From Kineococcus terrestris (GTDB lineage Bacteria; Actinomycetota; Actinomycetes; Actinomycetales; Kineococcaceae), in NCBI RefSeq assembly GCF_041020765.1, contig NZ_JBEUEJ010000004.1: 64,000 bases of DNA; one strand, written 5' to 3'. The notes under the pieces were generated by a model that did no database searches, was not told the origin of the DNA, and saw only the letters and a list, made by a program, of their open reading frames with translations. Each line of letters opens with the position of its first letter. Positions within the stretch are counted from its first letter, which is position 1. The position numbers were made by a program, and so were the translations under genes. Below, piece after piece: positions 24,809 to 34,013 of the stretch.

Positions 24809-25306
24809 GTGCGGCGACTCACCGAGCTCGCGCTGCGCGCCGTCGTGGTGGCGGTGCTGGCCGGCTCCCTGTTCCTGCAGCTCTTCCTGGTGCCGCTGCT
24901 GGCGCGCGACCTCGCCGGCGCCGGCCCGGACGTGGCGGCCCTGCGGACCCCGGTCCTGGTGATCGTCGTCCTGGGGATCGTCGCGGTGCAGGTGTGCGCG
25001 GTCTGCGTGTGGCGGCTGCTGACGATGGTGCGGCGCGGGACGGTGTTCTCCGGCGCGGCGTTCCGCTGGGTCGACGTCATCACCGGCGCCGTCGCCACCG
25101 CCTCCCTGCTCGCCTTCGCCCTCGGGGTCGTCCTGGCCCCCGGGGAGGCCGTGGCACCGGGCGTCGTGCTCCTGGTCGGCGGGGCGGGCGTCCTCGTCGG
25201 CGGGGTCGCCCTCGTCGTCCTGGTGCTGCGGACGCTGCTCGCGCAGGCCGTGGCCCGCGACGGCGAGGCGCGCGCCCTGCGCGCCGAGCTGGACGAGGTC
25301 GTCTGA
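24809..25306 (+). CDS. DUF2975 membrane protein
   Basis: The 165-residue protein has four membrane helices, with a short hydrophilic loop LLTMVRRGTVFSGAAFRWVD between helices 2 and 3 that is typical of DUF2975. AGGAGG precedes the GTG. Its stop overlaps the start of the XRE gene by one base (TGATG), so the two are cotranslated. Such pairs of a small membrane protein and an XRE protein are widespread. One idea is that the membrane protein controls the DNA-binding partner, but this is unproven. Confidence 0.85.
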   Translation: MRRLTELALRAVVVAVLAGSLFLQLFLVPLLARDLAGAGPDVAALRTPVLVIVVLGIVAVQVCAVCVWRLLTMVRRGTVFSGAAFRWVDVITGAVATASLLAFALGVVLAPGEAVAPGVVLLVGGAGVLVGGVALVVLVLRTLLAQAVARDGEARALRAELDEVV

Positions 25307-25569
25307 TGCCCATCGTCGTCGACGTCGACGTCCTCCTGGCCCGGCGCAAGATGTCCGTCGGGACGCTCGCCGAGCGCATCGGCATCACCCCCGCCAACCT
25401 CGCCGTCCTGAAGAACGGGCGCGCCAAGGCGGTGCGGTTCACCACGCTGGCCGCGCTGTGCGAGGTGCTGGACTGCCAGCCGGGCGACCTGCTGCGCTGG
25501 GAACCGGACGAGCCGGAGGACGCGGTCGTCCCGGCGCCCGGCGCGGCCCGCGACGGTTCGGCCCCCTGA
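25306..25569 (+). CDS. Small XRE family regulator (YozG-like)
   Basis: The 87-residue protein is a compact Cro/C1-type helix-turn-helix: VDVDVLLARRKMSVGTLAERIGIT, PANLAVLKNGRAKAVRFTTL, and CEVLDCQPGDLLRWE. It ends in a short acidic tail. It is coupled to the DUF2975 gene by a TGATG overlap and probably autoregulates through the inverted repeat at 24757-24777. Confidence 0.88.
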   Translation: MPIVVDVDVLLARRKMSVGTLAERIGITPANLAVLKNGRAKAVRFTTLAALCEVLDCQPGDLLRWEPDEPEDAVVPAPGAARDGSAP

Positions 25570-25582
25570 CCCGCGGCGGGTC

Positions 25583-26755
25583 CTAGGGCCGCAGGTACAC
25601 GCCCCGCCGGTGCAGGAGCGCGGCGAGCGCCGTCCACGCCAGCACGACCAGCACCGTGTACGGCACCTGCTCGTGCCCGCCGACGGCGACGGCCTCGGCG
25701 GTCCGCGCGCTGAGGGAGCGCCCGTCGGCGTCGACCTGCCGGGCCAGCAGCGCGGTGACCACGTGGGAGCCGAAGTACACGAGCAGGCTGTTGCGGCCCA
25801 GCGCGACCAGCGGCCAGGTGGCCGCCCGCAGCGCCCGCGGGGTGGACGCGCGGTCCAGCACGAGGTGCGCGAGGACGAGGGCGAGCGCCACCCCCGCGGC
25901 CACCGACAGCCCGAACGGCGCGCTCCACAGCCGCTTCACCACCGGGACCTCCACGCCGAGGACCCCGGGGACGGCGACGGCCAGCCACGCCAGCGCCGCC
26001 AGGGCGGCGGCGACGGCGGCCACGGGCCCCAGCGCCGCCCACGGCCCGCGCCGCTCACCGGCCGCCGAGGCGCGCACGGTGAGCAGCAGGTGCCCGACGG
26101 TGGCGCCGGCGGCGGCGCTGACGACCGCGCCGGACGCCGCGACCAGCCCCTCCGGGTCGTGCCCGGCGGCGCCCAGCCGGTAGACGTGGTCGGCGCCGAA
26201 CGCGGCGACGTCCAGCCACCCCGACGGGTTGCACTCCCGCGTGAGCGTCCCGCCCGGGCAGGTGGCGGCCCACCCGGCCAGCAGGGCGGTGTGGGCGGCG
26301 GCCAGGACCGCCGTCAGGGCCAGCCACCCCCGCCAGGAGCGGGTGAGCAGGTGCAGCAGCACGAGGACGAGCACGACGAGCGCGTACAGCTGCAGGACAC
26401 CGGTGACCCGCCAGGTGGCCGGGTCCCACGCACCGGTGGTCAGCGCGTTGTAGAGCAGGCCGACGGCGACGAGGACGAGCACCCGGCGGGCCAGGCTGCG
26501 CACGTCGGTGCGCCGGTGCATCGCGAAGCCGAGGCCGCAGCCGGTGAGGGTGACGAACACCGGGAAGACGAGGTCGATGCCGTGCACGCCGTCCCACTCG
26601 GCGTGGTCGAACCAGGCGGGCACGACGAGCAGGCTGTTGACGCTCACGCTGACGACGAGCATGAGCCCGCGCACGACGTCCAGGCTGGACAGGCGGGGCC
26701 GGGCGGTGCGGCCGGCGCGGTCGACGCCGGGGGCGCCGGTGGCGGACCCGGTCAC
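25583..26755 (-). CDS. Acyltransferase-type membrane protein (HGSNAT/DUF418-like)
   Basis: The 390-residue protein has about ten membrane helices. It starts after a short cytoplasmic N terminus with RLSSLDVVRGLMLVVSVSVN, the signature of the heparan-alpha-glucosaminide N-acetyltransferase-like family. GRNSLLVYFGSHVV appears near the end, as in related acyltransferases. It may transfer an acyl group to an envelope sugar. GGGGGAGGAGCACC precedes the GTG at 26755. It is divergent from the PIG-L lipoprotein gene, and an acylation/deacylation link between the two neighbours is an attractive but unproven idea. Confidence 0.8.
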   Translation of the reverse strand: MTGSATGAPGVDRAGRTARPRLSSLDVVRGLMLVVSVSVNSLLVVPAWFDHAEWDGVHGIDLVFPVFVTLTGCGLGFAMHRRTDVRSLARRVLVLVAVGLLYNALTTGAWDPATWRVTGVLQLYALVVLVLVLLHLLTRSWRGWLALTAVLAAAHTALLAGWAATCPGGTLTRECNPSGWLDVAAFGADHVYRLGAAGHDPEGLVAASGAVVSAAAGATVGHLLLTVRASAAGERRGPWAALGPVAAVAAALAALAWLAVAVPGVLGVEVPVVKRLWSAPFGLSVAAGVALALVLAHLVLDRASTPRALRAATWPLVALGRNSLLVYFGSHVVTALLARQVDADGRSLSARTAEAVAVGGHEQVPYTVLVVLAWTALAALLHRRGVYLRP

Positions 26756-26845
26756 GGTGCTCCTCCCCCGCGGACGCGGGCCGTCCACGGCGTCCCATGC
26801 TGCCAGCCGCCCGGGGCGCGACCGGCGGGCGGCGGGCACGGGTGG

Positions 26846-26857
26846 CACGATGCGGCG
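26846..26857 (+). promoter_or_regulatory. Candidate -10 element for a leaderless transcript
   Basis: CACGAT at 26846-26851 is six bases before the GTG at 26858. There is no ribosome binding site in the gap. Confidence 0.4.
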
Positions 26858-27883
26858 GTGCGGGGTGCGCGACGTCGGCTGGCGGCGGCTGTGGTGGCCG
26901 CGGGCCTGCTGGCGGGGTGCTCGCCGCCGCTGCCGCCCGCGACGCTGGCCGAGCAGCTGCTGCTCGTGGTCAGCCCCCACCCCGACGACGAGCTGCAGGG
27001 CTGGTCGCTGGTGACCGGCCGCGGGCCGGGCACGTACCCGGTGTTCGTGACGCTGACGCACGGGGAGTCGACCACCAAGTGCGCGCCGGAGGAGCTGGAG
27101 CGCACCCTGCGGACCGGCTGGGGCGAGCGGGAGCCGGAGCCGCTGCCGGAGGGTCCGGGCACGCCGTCGTGCGCCGAGGCGCGGCTGGACAGCTGGCACG
27201 CCTTCCTCGACGAGGCGACGGCCGTGGAGGGCTGGCGCGAGACCCTCGACGACCTCGTCGAGGGCGAGGTGCAGGTGCCGGGCGTGGCGGCACCGGCGAC
27301 GACCTGGGTGGGCGAGTCGGGCGCGCGGGTCGCGGTGGACGGCGGGGACGGGTCGCTGACCCCGCAGGTGGTCGACGCGGCCGTGGACGCCGTGCTGGGG
27401 CTGCGCGGGACGGTGCTGCCGGACCTGCCGCTGGCGACCGTGGTGGGCGCCGCCTACACCAACGACTCCCCCGGCGCGGGCCGCAACCGCGCCGCGGACG
27501 GCACCTGCACCGACCACCCGTGCGAGGGCGACCCCCGCTACGCCGAGTACGAGCACCCCGACCACTGGGCGGTCCGGGAGGCGCTGCTGGCCCGCGAGCC
27601 GCAGGCGTGGACGTGCGTGACGACGTGGCCGCGGGACCCGGAGCTGACGCAGCGGCGCGACGTGCCGCCCGACGTGTACGAGGCGCTCATGGGTCTGGGC
27701 GGGGAGGTCGAGCCCGGTGACCCGGAGTCCCGCGAGCGGCTGGGCGCGCACCAGCGCGCCTACGGCTGGCTGGCGTTCCCGCGCACGTACTGGACGCCGA
27801 CGGTGCTGCCGGTGCCGGACGAGGCCGGTGAGCCCCTGGTGATGTCGTCGCGGCAGTCGTTCACGTGCCGCCGGCCGGCGTGA
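26858..27883 (+). CDS. PIG-L family deacetylase, lipoprotein
   Basis: The 341-residue protein begins with a lipoprotein signal (AAAVVAAGLLAGC, lipobox LAGC). The PIG-L/LmbE zinc motif SPHPDDE follows at about residue 40, and a second metal-site histidine motif EHPDHW lies near residue 230. Family members deacetylate N-acetylglucosaminyl groups (for example in mycothiol or GPI precursors), but those are cytoplasmic; a lipid-anchored extracellular member probably acts on envelope or environmental sugars. A pair of cysteines at TCTDHPCEG may form a disulphide. It is probably leaderless. Confidence 0.85.
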   Translation: MRGARRRLAAAVVAAGLLAGCSPPLPPATLAEQLLLVVSPHPDDELQGWSLVTGRGPGTYPVFVTLTHGESTTKCAPEELERTLRTGWGEREPEPLPEGPGTPSCAEARLDSWHAFLDEATAVEGWRETLDDLVEGEVQVPGVAAPATTWVGESGARVAVDGGDGSLTPQVVDAAVDAVLGLRGTVLPDLPLATVVGAAYTNDSPGAGRNRAADGTCTDHPCEGDPRYAEYEHPDHWAVREALLAREPQAWTCVTTWPRDPELTQRRDVPPDVYEALMGLGGEVEPGDPESRERLGAHQRAYGWLAFPRTYWTPTVLPVPDEAGEPLVMSSRQSFTCRRPA

Positions 27884-27892
27884 GGGCGACCC

Positions 27893-28714
27893 CTACTTGA
27901 CCGCGCCACCGGTGACACCGGCCGCGATGTAGCGCTGGGCGAGCACCAGCAGTGCCGCGGCGGGGATGCTGGCGAGGGTCGCGGTGGCCATGAGGGCGCT
28001 CCAGCTCTGCGTGTGGGCACCGATGAACTGGTACATGCTCAACGTGATGGGCACCACGTCGCTGCCGGTCGTCAGGGTGAGGGCGAAGAGGAAGTCGCTC
28101 CACGCGAACAGGAAGGCGAAGACGGCGGCGGTGACCAGCGCGTTCCGGCTCAGGGGCACGACCATCGCGGTGAAGACGCGCGCCTCGCCGGCCCCGTCGA
28201 TGCGGGCGGCCTCCAGCAGTGACGCGGGGATGTTCGCCATGAAGGAGCGCAGGAGGAGGATGCAGAACGGGACACCCAGCGACGCGTCGGCGAGGACCAG
28301 CCCGGTGACGGTGTTCACGAGGCCCAGCTCGCTGTAGAAGCTGAACAGACCGTTGGCGATGACGATGCCCGGGATCATCTGCGTGATGAGCAGGACGGTC
28401 AGGAAGACCGTCCCGCCGGGTAGCTTCAGAGACGTCCGCGACAGCCCGTACGCGGCGGGCGCGGAGACGGCGAGGCAGACGGCGACGGCTCCGACGGCGA
28501 CCGTCAGGCTCGTACCCAGGTTGGGCAGCTGGCTGTCCACCGCTTCGCGGTAGCCGCCCAGGTCGAGGTCGCGGGGGAACCAGTCGGTGTCCAGCAGGTT
28601 CTCGTTGCCCTGCAGGGAGGTGTTCACCATCCAGTAGACGGGGAACAACAGGAACCCGACGACGAGGAGGCCGAATGCGGTCTTCAGCCCGCGCGTGAGT
28701 GACGTGGTCTGCAC
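27893..28714 (-). CDS. Carbohydrate ABC transporter permease (MalG type)
   Basis: The 273-residue protein has six membrane helices and the EAA loop EAARIDGAGEARVFTAMVVPL, which contacts the ATPase. It is the inner-membrane partner of the permease encoded just upstream (28725-29714). AAGGAGC precedes the GTG. It is the last gene of the sugar operon that starts at 34007. No ATPase gene is in the operon, so a shared MsiK-type ATPase encoded elsewhere is expected. Confidence 0.93.
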   Translation of the reverse strand: MQTTSLTRGLKTAFGLLVVGFLLFPVYWMVNTSLQGNENLLDTDWFPRDLDLGGYREAVDSQLPNLGTSLTVAVGAVAVCLAVSAPAAYGLSRTSLKLPGGTVFLTVLLITQMIPGIVIANGLFSFYSELGLVNTVTGLVLADASLGVPFCILLLRSFMANIPASLLEAARIDGAGEARVFTAMVVPLSRNALVTAAVFAFLFAWSDFLFALTLTTGSDVVPITLSMYQFIGAHTQSWSALMATATLASIPAAALLVLAQRYIAAGVTGGAVK

Positions 28715-28724
28715 AGTGGCTCCT

Positions 28725-29714
28725 TCAGCCGGCGAGGTCGTTGGCGCGTCTGCTGGCCCGCAGCTGCAGCACCGTCACGAGCATCGTCGCGACGATGAGG
28801 ACGTTGCTGAGCGCGGCACCGGTTCCGAACCGGAACTCCGTGAACGACAGCTGGTAGGCCTGGGTGGCGTAGGTCTGGGTCGCGTTGCCCGGCCCACCGC
28901 CGGTGAGCGCGAGGACGATGTCCAGGACCCGGACGGTGTAGATGAAGCCCAGGGTCAGCACGACGAGGACGACGGGCTGCAGCAGCGGCCAGGTGATGGA
29001 GCGGAAGGCGCGGACGCCGGTGGCGCCGTCGAGCGCGGCCGCCTCGTACAGCTCGTCGGGGATCTCCTGCAGCCCGCCGTAGAGGATGACCATGACGAAG
29101 GGGATGCCCACCCAGACGTTGACGAGGATCACGGACCACAGAGCGACTTGCGGGTCGGTCAACCACGGGACAGCGGGCAACCCCAGCCCGGTCACCACCT
29201 GGTTGAGGACCCCGGAGCCGGCGTCCATCATCCGCCGCCAGACGGCCGCGGAGATGATGAGCGGCAGCAACCAGGGCAGGAGGATCAACGCGCGGAGGAC
29301 GGACCCGAGCGGAAAGTGGCTGTTGAAGAACAGCGCGAGCAGCAGGCCGATCACGAAGGTGGCCGTGAGGGAGGACAGGGTGAACACGGCGGTGTTGAAG
29401 GTCAGGCGTCCGAACAGGTCCGAGGTGAGCACCGCGACGTAGTTGTCGAACCCGACGAACGGGGCTTCTCCCGTGTAGAACGTGGCGGTGCTGTACTCGC
29501 GGAAGCTCATCACGACGTTGTTGACGACGGGCACGGCGTAGAAGGCGGTGACGTACAGCGCGGCGGGCAGCACGAAGGCCCACATGCTGAGGACCCGCCG
29601 CCGCCTCAGGCGCGCCGCGTGCGCGCGTCCCCGGCCGGAGCCTCCGCCCGCCGGGCCACCGGTGGGCGGTCCGGCGGGCGGAGGGGCGGCGGACGCCTCG
29701 GTGCGGACGCTCAC
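28725..29714 (-). CDS. Carbohydrate ABC transporter permease (MalF type)
   Basis: The 329-residue protein has a Pro/Gly/Ala-rich cytoplasmic N-terminal extension of about 40 residues, then six membrane helices. Its EAA loop is YEAAALDGATGVRAFRSITWPL. It forms the transmembrane channel with the MalG-type permease downstream. AGGA precedes the GTG at 29714. It lies 31 bp after the binding-protein gene. Confidence 0.93.
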   Translation of the reverse strand: MSVRTEASAAPPPAGPPTGGPAGGGSGRGRAHAARLRRRRVLSMWAFVLPAALYVTAFYAVPVVNNVVMSFREYSTATFYTGEAPFVGFDNYVAVLTSDLFGRLTFNTAVFTLSSLTATFVIGLLLALFFNSHFPLGSVLRALILLPWLLPLIISAAVWRRMMDAGSGVLNQVVTGLGLPAVPWLTDPQVALWSVILVNVWVGIPFVMVILYGGLQEIPDELYEAAALDGATGVRAFRSITWPLLQPVVLVVLTLGFIYTVRVLDIVLALTGGGPGNATQTYATQAYQLSFTEFRFGTGAALSNVLIVATMLVTVLQLRASRRANDLAG

Positions 29715-29745
29715 GACCGGTCCTCGCTGAGCCGGGGAGCAGCCC

Positions 29746-30978
29746 TCACCGCTCGACCTGCGACTGCGCGGTCGCGAGGGCGTCCTCGACGCTCGCCTGA
29801 CCGGTGATGACCGCCTGGATCGCGGTGGACAGCGCGGTGTTGACCTCGGGCCACGCCAGGCCGGAGTCGCCGGTCAGCGACCGCGCGGTGGAGACGGTCT
29901 CGACGATGGTCGCCATCTCGGGCTGTTCCTGGGCGAGCTGCTGCGCCGCGCTCTCGATGCTGGGGACGGTGTTGTTGCTCAGCGCCGTCTCCAGCTGGGT
30001 CTCGGGGGAGTTCATGCACTCGACGACGCGGGCAGCGACGGCGGAGTTCTCAGTGCGCGGAACCGTCCACAGCTCCCCGCCGAGGGGGGCGGCGGGGTCG
30101 ACACCGGCCTCCGGGACGGGGATCGTGGTCGTCGCCCACTGCAGTCCCTCGGTCTCGTTCAGGCTGGGGATCTGCCACGGGCCGTTGATCATCATGGCCG
30201 CCTGGCCCGCGGCGAACTGGTCCTTGGCGTCGGCCTGCGACCAGTTGACGGCGGAGGTGGACACGAACCCGTCGCGCGCGAGGTCGGTGTAGAACTTCAG
30301 CGCCTCCACGGCCTCAGGGGCGGTGAGGTCGACCTGCGAGCCGCCGTTGGACCAGAGGAACGGGATGAACGTCCAGGTCCCCTCCGTGCCGCTCGCCGCC
30401 GAGTAGGCGAAGCCGTAGCGGTCGGGGGTGGTGAGCGCCTCGGCCGCCGCGCGCAGCTCGTCCCACGTCGTGGGCACGGCGACGCCGGCCTCGGCCAGCG
30501 CGGCCTCGTCGTAGTACAGGACCAGGGTGTTGACGTTCGGCGCGAGGCCGTACAGCTCGCCCTCGTAGGTGCCGACCTCCAGCACCGACGGCAGGTAGTC
30601 GCTGGTGTCGACGTCCAAGTCGGCCAGCGGTTCCAGGGCTCCCGTGGAAGCGAACTGGGGCAGGTCGGGGTTGTTGACCATGAGGACGTCCGGCAGGGAG
30701 CGCGTGCTGATCTGCTGCAGCACCTTCGCGTTGTACTGCGGGGAGGGGACGCTCTGGTGGTCGACGGTCGCGCCCTCCGCTTCGGCGCAGCCCGAGAGCC
30801 TCTCCTCGGTGTTGCTGTGCGAGGGCTCGTCCGTGTAGTAGTCGAGGACGGTGAGCGTCACGCCGCCCCCTCCCCCCTCCGCCGGGGATCCGCTCGTCTC
30901 CCCGCCGCACCCGGCCAGCGCGATCGGTAGGGCGAGGGCCGCGAGGGCGGCGAGACGGGTACGGCCGGGTCGAGTCAT
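29746..30978 (-). CDS. Extracellular sugar-binding lipoprotein of an ABC transporter
   Basis: The 410-residue protein has a lipoprotein signal (LALPIALAGC) and the two-lobed fold of family 1 solute-binding proteins. Characteristic segments are VLMVNNPDLPQFASTGALEPLADL, YGLAPNVNTLVLYYDEAALAEAG, VPTTWDELRAAAEAL and FAAGQAAMMINGPWQ. It captures an oligosaccharide or monosaccharide outside the cell for the two permeases encoded downstream. AGGAG lies eight bases before the ATG. The ligand is not known; the enzymes upstream suggest a plant-derived or modified sugar. Confidence 0.93.
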   Translation of the reverse strand: MTRPGRTRLAALAALALPIALAGCGGETSGSPAEGGGGGVTLTVLDYYTDEPSHSNTEERLSGCAEAEGATVDHQSVPSPQYNAKVLQQISTRSLPDVLMVNNPDLPQFASTGALEPLADLDVDTSDYLPSVLEVGTYEGELYGLAPNVNTLVLYYDEAALAEAGVAVPTTWDELRAAAEALTTPDRYGFAYSAASGTEGTWTFIPFLWSNGGSQVDLTAPEAVEALKFYTDLARDGFVSTSAVNWSQADAKDQFAAGQAAMMINGPWQIPSLNETEGLQWATTTIPVPEAGVDPAAPLGGELWTVPRTENSAVAARVVECMNSPETQLETALSNNTVPSIESAAQQLAQEQPEMATIVETVSTARSLTGDSGLAWPEVNTALSTAIQAVITGQASVEDALATAQSQVER

Positions 30979-31048
30979 CGTTGACCACTCCTGTCGGTGT
31001 TCTGGTGCGTCGGGTCGTGCGGTGCGGCGTGGTGGACGGGTGCCGCGC

Positions 31049-32002
31049 TCAGGCGGTCGGTTGCGATCGTGCCGGTCGCCCGGCGTAGGCGCGGTGCGCG
31101 GTGTCGAGGTCGCCGCCGCGGGCCGCACCGGGCAGGACGAGGACCCGGGCTCTCGCCCGCAGCTCCTCTCCCCGGTCGAGCCGCCGGTCGGCGTGCATGA
31201 GGGGGGCGGTGGCGAGGAACCCGAACCCGTCGGCGGCCGAGGCGGCGTACACGGGGTGAGGTGCTCCGTGGTCACCGGGGTGCGGCAGCAGGGCGACGCC
31301 GCCGTGCGCCGGTGCGTCCGGCTCGTCGGTCTCCGCCCCGTCGACGGCACCGCTGTAGGCCGCCCAGGCGAGGCGCTGACCGTGGAGGTCGCTGACACCG
31401 CTGCGGCCGTCGGGCCCCATCAGCACCTCCCCGGTCGCCATGGCGCGCGCTGGGCGGTAGCTGAGACCGGCGTAGCCGCCCCACGGTGTCTCGGGCCACG
31501 GCGTGGTCGACAATCGCACCGCGGCGATCGCCGTCCACGTCTGGTCCCAGTCGAGGGCCCAGGTGCCCTCGACCCCGGTGTCGGTGGTCGCGGTGAGGTG
31601 CCGCACCTCCGTGAGGAGCAGGTCGCCGGCGTCGCTCCTCCACTCCAGCTCCTGGCGGACCGCGGGACCGTCCGCACCGCCGGTCACGTCGTGCGCGGTG
31701 ACGGCGCTGCGTCCCAGCTGACCGCGGTTCCCGCCGTACCCCGGGTGGTCTTCCCAGAACAGGACGTCGTCGACGAACTTCCAGGAGAACCACAACCCGT
31801 GGTGCCACCGGTGGTCGTGGGGGGCGTGGGTGGTGAGCACTCCGCGGTGGCCCAGGGACCGCAGATCGGTGACGTACGGGTGGTTCGCCCGCGGCCCCCA
31901 CTCGAAGCGGGCGAGCTGCTGCCCGTGCGGGCCGAGCAGCTCCGCGCTCGTGGCGTCGCTGGCCCGCCACGTCAGGGCGGCGGCGGTGGTGGTCGTGCTC
32001 AC
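31049..32002 (-). CDS. DUF6807 (PmoA-like) protein
   Basis: The 317-residue protein has segments typical of the PmoA-like/DUF6807 family: NHPYVTDLRSLGHRGVLTTHAPHD, HRWHHGLWFSWKFVDDVLFWE, and GGYAGLSYRPARAM. Despite the name it has nothing to do with methane oxidation. The family is found in sugar catabolic loci next to Gfo/Idh oxidoreductases and sugar isomerases, and its activity is unknown. The conserved His-rich stretch could bind a metal. Its GTG overlaps the stop of the oxidoreductase gene by 4 bp (GTGA). Confidence 0.82.
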   Translation of the reverse strand: MSTTTTAAALTWRASDATSAELLGPHGQQLARFEWGPRANHPYVTDLRSLGHRGVLTTHAPHDHRWHHGLWFSWKFVDDVLFWEDHPGYGGNRGQLGRSAVTAHDVTGGADGPAVRQELEWRSDAGDLLLTEVRHLTATTDTGVEGTWALDWDQTWTAIAAVRLSTTPWPETPWGGYAGLSYRPARAMATGEVLMGPDGRSGVSDLHGQRLAWAAYSGAVDGAETDEPDAPAHGGVALLPHPGDHGAPHPVYAASAADGFGFLATAPLMHADRRLDRGEELRARARVLVLPGAARGGDLDTAHRAYAGRPARSQPTA

Positions 32003-33159
32003 GCGAGCGCACCGACGTCCGCGGCCGGCGCGACGGGCGTCGGTGGTTCCCAGTCCGTGAACCCGTGCGACCACCCGGTGCCGTACGCGGGGTCGTAGCG
32101 GTCGCCCATGACCTCGGGCAGCGCGACGACGCGGCGCTCGGCGCTGGAGCGGTACGTGGCCTCCAGCACGGCCATGACGGCGAGGTTGTCCTGCACCGAG
32201 CACAGCGGCGCTCGACCGGCCGCGAGCGCCTGGCGCAGGTGCGCCATGGTCAGCCCGAAGGCGTGCGGGAACCAGGTTCCGGAGGTGTGCGGCGGCACGG
32301 ACCGCCGCTCCACGCGGCTGCCGCCGTCGCAGCGCGTGGAGATCACCACTTCGCCCTCGGGCCGCCAGTCCACCAGCCCGCCCGAACCCTGCACCCACAC
32401 CGCCTCGTTCCCGTGGCGGACCTCCTCGGTGCCGTAGTAGGTGCCGGTGGACACCAGCACGAGCTGCAGCCCGCTGGGGTAGCGCAGGGCCAGGTGCCCC
32501 CACCCGTCGCTGGTCACGCCGGGCTGGGTGACGTCGTGACCGGTCAGCGCGTACACGGTCTCGGGCGGGCCGAAGAGCAGCTGCAGCAGGCCGAGGTGGT
32601 GGACGGTGAGGCCGACCGTCCACCAACGCTCGTCCTTGCCGAACCACGGGTGGTCGGGCAGGTCGAAGCGGTACTGCACGAGCAGCTGCGCGTAGCTGGG
32701 TTCCCCGACGACCCGGTCGACGAGCAGGGCCCGCGTCAGCGCGATCGCGGAGGGGGTGAAGCACATGTTCTGGTTCACCATGCCGGTGACGCCGCCCGCC
32801 TCGGCGACGCGCACCAGGTCGAGGGCGTCGGCGTACGTCATGCCCATCGGCTTCTGGACGAGGAACGGCTTGCCGGCCTCGGCGATCCGCTCGACCACCG
32901 GCAGGCGGGTGCTGCGGTGGTGGGGGGTGGCGAGGTCGACGACCCCGACCGCGGGGTCGGCGAGCAGATCGGCCAGATCGGTGTGGGCGACGGCGGTGGG
33001 GGTGTCGACCCGCAGGCGCTCGCGGGCGGCCGGGTCCGGGTCGTAGCCGGCGACGACGGGCTGGTCGTAGAGGCGGTAGCCGGCGCGGTGCGCGGTGGTG
33101 ATGCTGCCGAGCCCGACCTGGCCGATGCCGAGGGAGGGCCCGCCGGAGGGGGCGCTCAC
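31999..33159 (-). CDS. Gfo/Idh/MocA family oxidoreductase
   Basis: The 386-residue protein begins with an NAD(P)-binding fold (LGIGQVGLGSITTAHRAGY). The EKP-like motif appears as VQKPMGMTYADAL, with the catalytic lysine retained but Gln in place of Glu. A C-terminal alpha/beta dimerisation domain contains WWTVGLTVHHLGLLQLLFG, where the histidines replace the usual catalytic GxHxxD context. It probably oxidises or epimerises a sugar through a keto intermediate. Both ends overlap neighbours by 4 bp, showing tight coupling in a three-gene block. Confidence 0.9.
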   Translation of the reverse strand: MSAPSGGPSLGIGQVGLGSITTAHRAGYRLYDQPVVAGYDPDPAARERLRVDTPTAVAHTDLADLLADPAVGVVDLATPHHRSTRLPVVERIAEAGKPFLVQKPMGMTYADALDLVRVAEAGGVTGMVNQNMCFTPSAIALTRALLVDRVVGEPSYAQLLVQYRFDLPDHPWFGKDERWWTVGLTVHHLGLLQLLFGPPETVYALTGHDVTQPGVTSDGWGHLALRYPSGLQLVLVSTGTYYGTEEVRHGNEAVWVQGSGGLVDWRPEGEVVISTRCDGGSRVERRSVPPHTSGTWFPHAFGLTMAHLRQALAAGRAPLCSVQDNLAVMAVLEATYRSSAERRVVALPEVMGDRYDPAYGTGWSHGFTDWEPPTPVAPAADVGALA

Positions 33160-34007
33160 TTGACCGCCCCGAGCTTCTCGAGGAAGGCGGCCGATCCCAG
33201 GACGGCGTCGTCGCCGGCGACCTCCAGGGTGGTGGCGCCGTCGAAGCCGGCGCGGACGAGCGCGTCCCAGATGCCGCGGACGTCGACGACGCCCTCGCCG
33301 AGCGTGGTGGTCGACATGCCGCAGCCGAAGACCTGCCCGCGCCGCTCCTCCCAGCCGGCGTCGAGGTCCTTCCAGTGCACGTGCTCGATCAGCGGCCCGA
33401 AGCGGCGCACGTACTCGACGGGGTCGGCGCCGGCGAGCCAGCTGTTGCCGGTGTCGAGGTTGACGCCCAGGGCCGGGGAGCTGGCGCGGGCGATGACTTC
33501 CTCGAGCCCGTCGGGGGACCCGGTGAGCGGGCCGTGAGGTTCCAGCAGGACCTTCACGCCGAGGTCCTCAGCGAGGCGCAGCGGTTCGTGCAGCTTCTCC
33601 ACGACGGTGAAGACCTGCTCGGCGTGCGTCAGTCCCCGTCCGAACGCGGTGACGGGTTCGCCCTCGGTGGTGACGACGTGCGGCACCCCGATGGCCGCGG
33701 CGGCGCGCACGGCCTTGACGACCTGCCCGGTCCCGTACCGCCAGGGGGCGGAGGCGTCGAGCAGGTCGGCGTGGGCGCAGAAGGACGTGATGCGCAGTCC
33801 TCGGTCGGCGAACAACCGCCGCAGGTCGTGCGGGTTCGCGTCGAGGCTGGCGACGGCGCTGAAGCCGAAGTGGTTGCCCAGGACCGCGCCGTCCGAGGTG
33901 TCGGTGACGTCGGCGGTGGTGAAGCCCCAGTCCCGGATCCGGTCGAGCTGGTGGTCGAGCGTGGAGAAGGGGTCCACGAGGGCGAAGCATCCGACCGTGA
34001 TGGCCAC
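33156..34007 (-). CDS. Sugar phosphate isomerase/epimerase (xylose isomerase-like TIM barrel)
   Basis: The 283-residue protein is an AP endonuclease 2-type TIM barrel. Metal-binding positions can be seen in VLLEPHG (Glu), LGVNLDTGNSW (Asp), HVHWKDLD (His, Asp) and TLEVAGDD (Glu). It probably interconverts aldo/keto sugars or keto-inositol-like compounds produced by the Gfo/Idh enzyme. GTG 34007 is favoured over 34013 because AAGGAGA is correctly spaced only from the former. It is the first gene of the operon and is divergent from the AraC regulator. Confidence 0.87.
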   Translation of the reverse strand: MAITVGCFALVDPFSTLDHQLDRIRDWGFTTADVTDTSDGAVLGNHFGFSAVASLDANPHDLRRLFADRGLRITSFCAHADLLDASAPWRYGTGQVVKAVRAAAAIGVPHVVTTEGEPVTAFGRGLTHAEQVFTVVEKLHEPLRLAEDLGVKVLLEPHGPLTGSPDGLEEVIARASSPALGVNLDTGNSWLAGADPVEYVRRFGPLIEHVHWKDLDAGWEERRGQVFGCGMSTTTLGEGVVDVRGIWDALVRAGFDGATTLEVAGDDAVLGSAAFLEKLGAVK

Positions 34008-34013
34008 GAGCAC

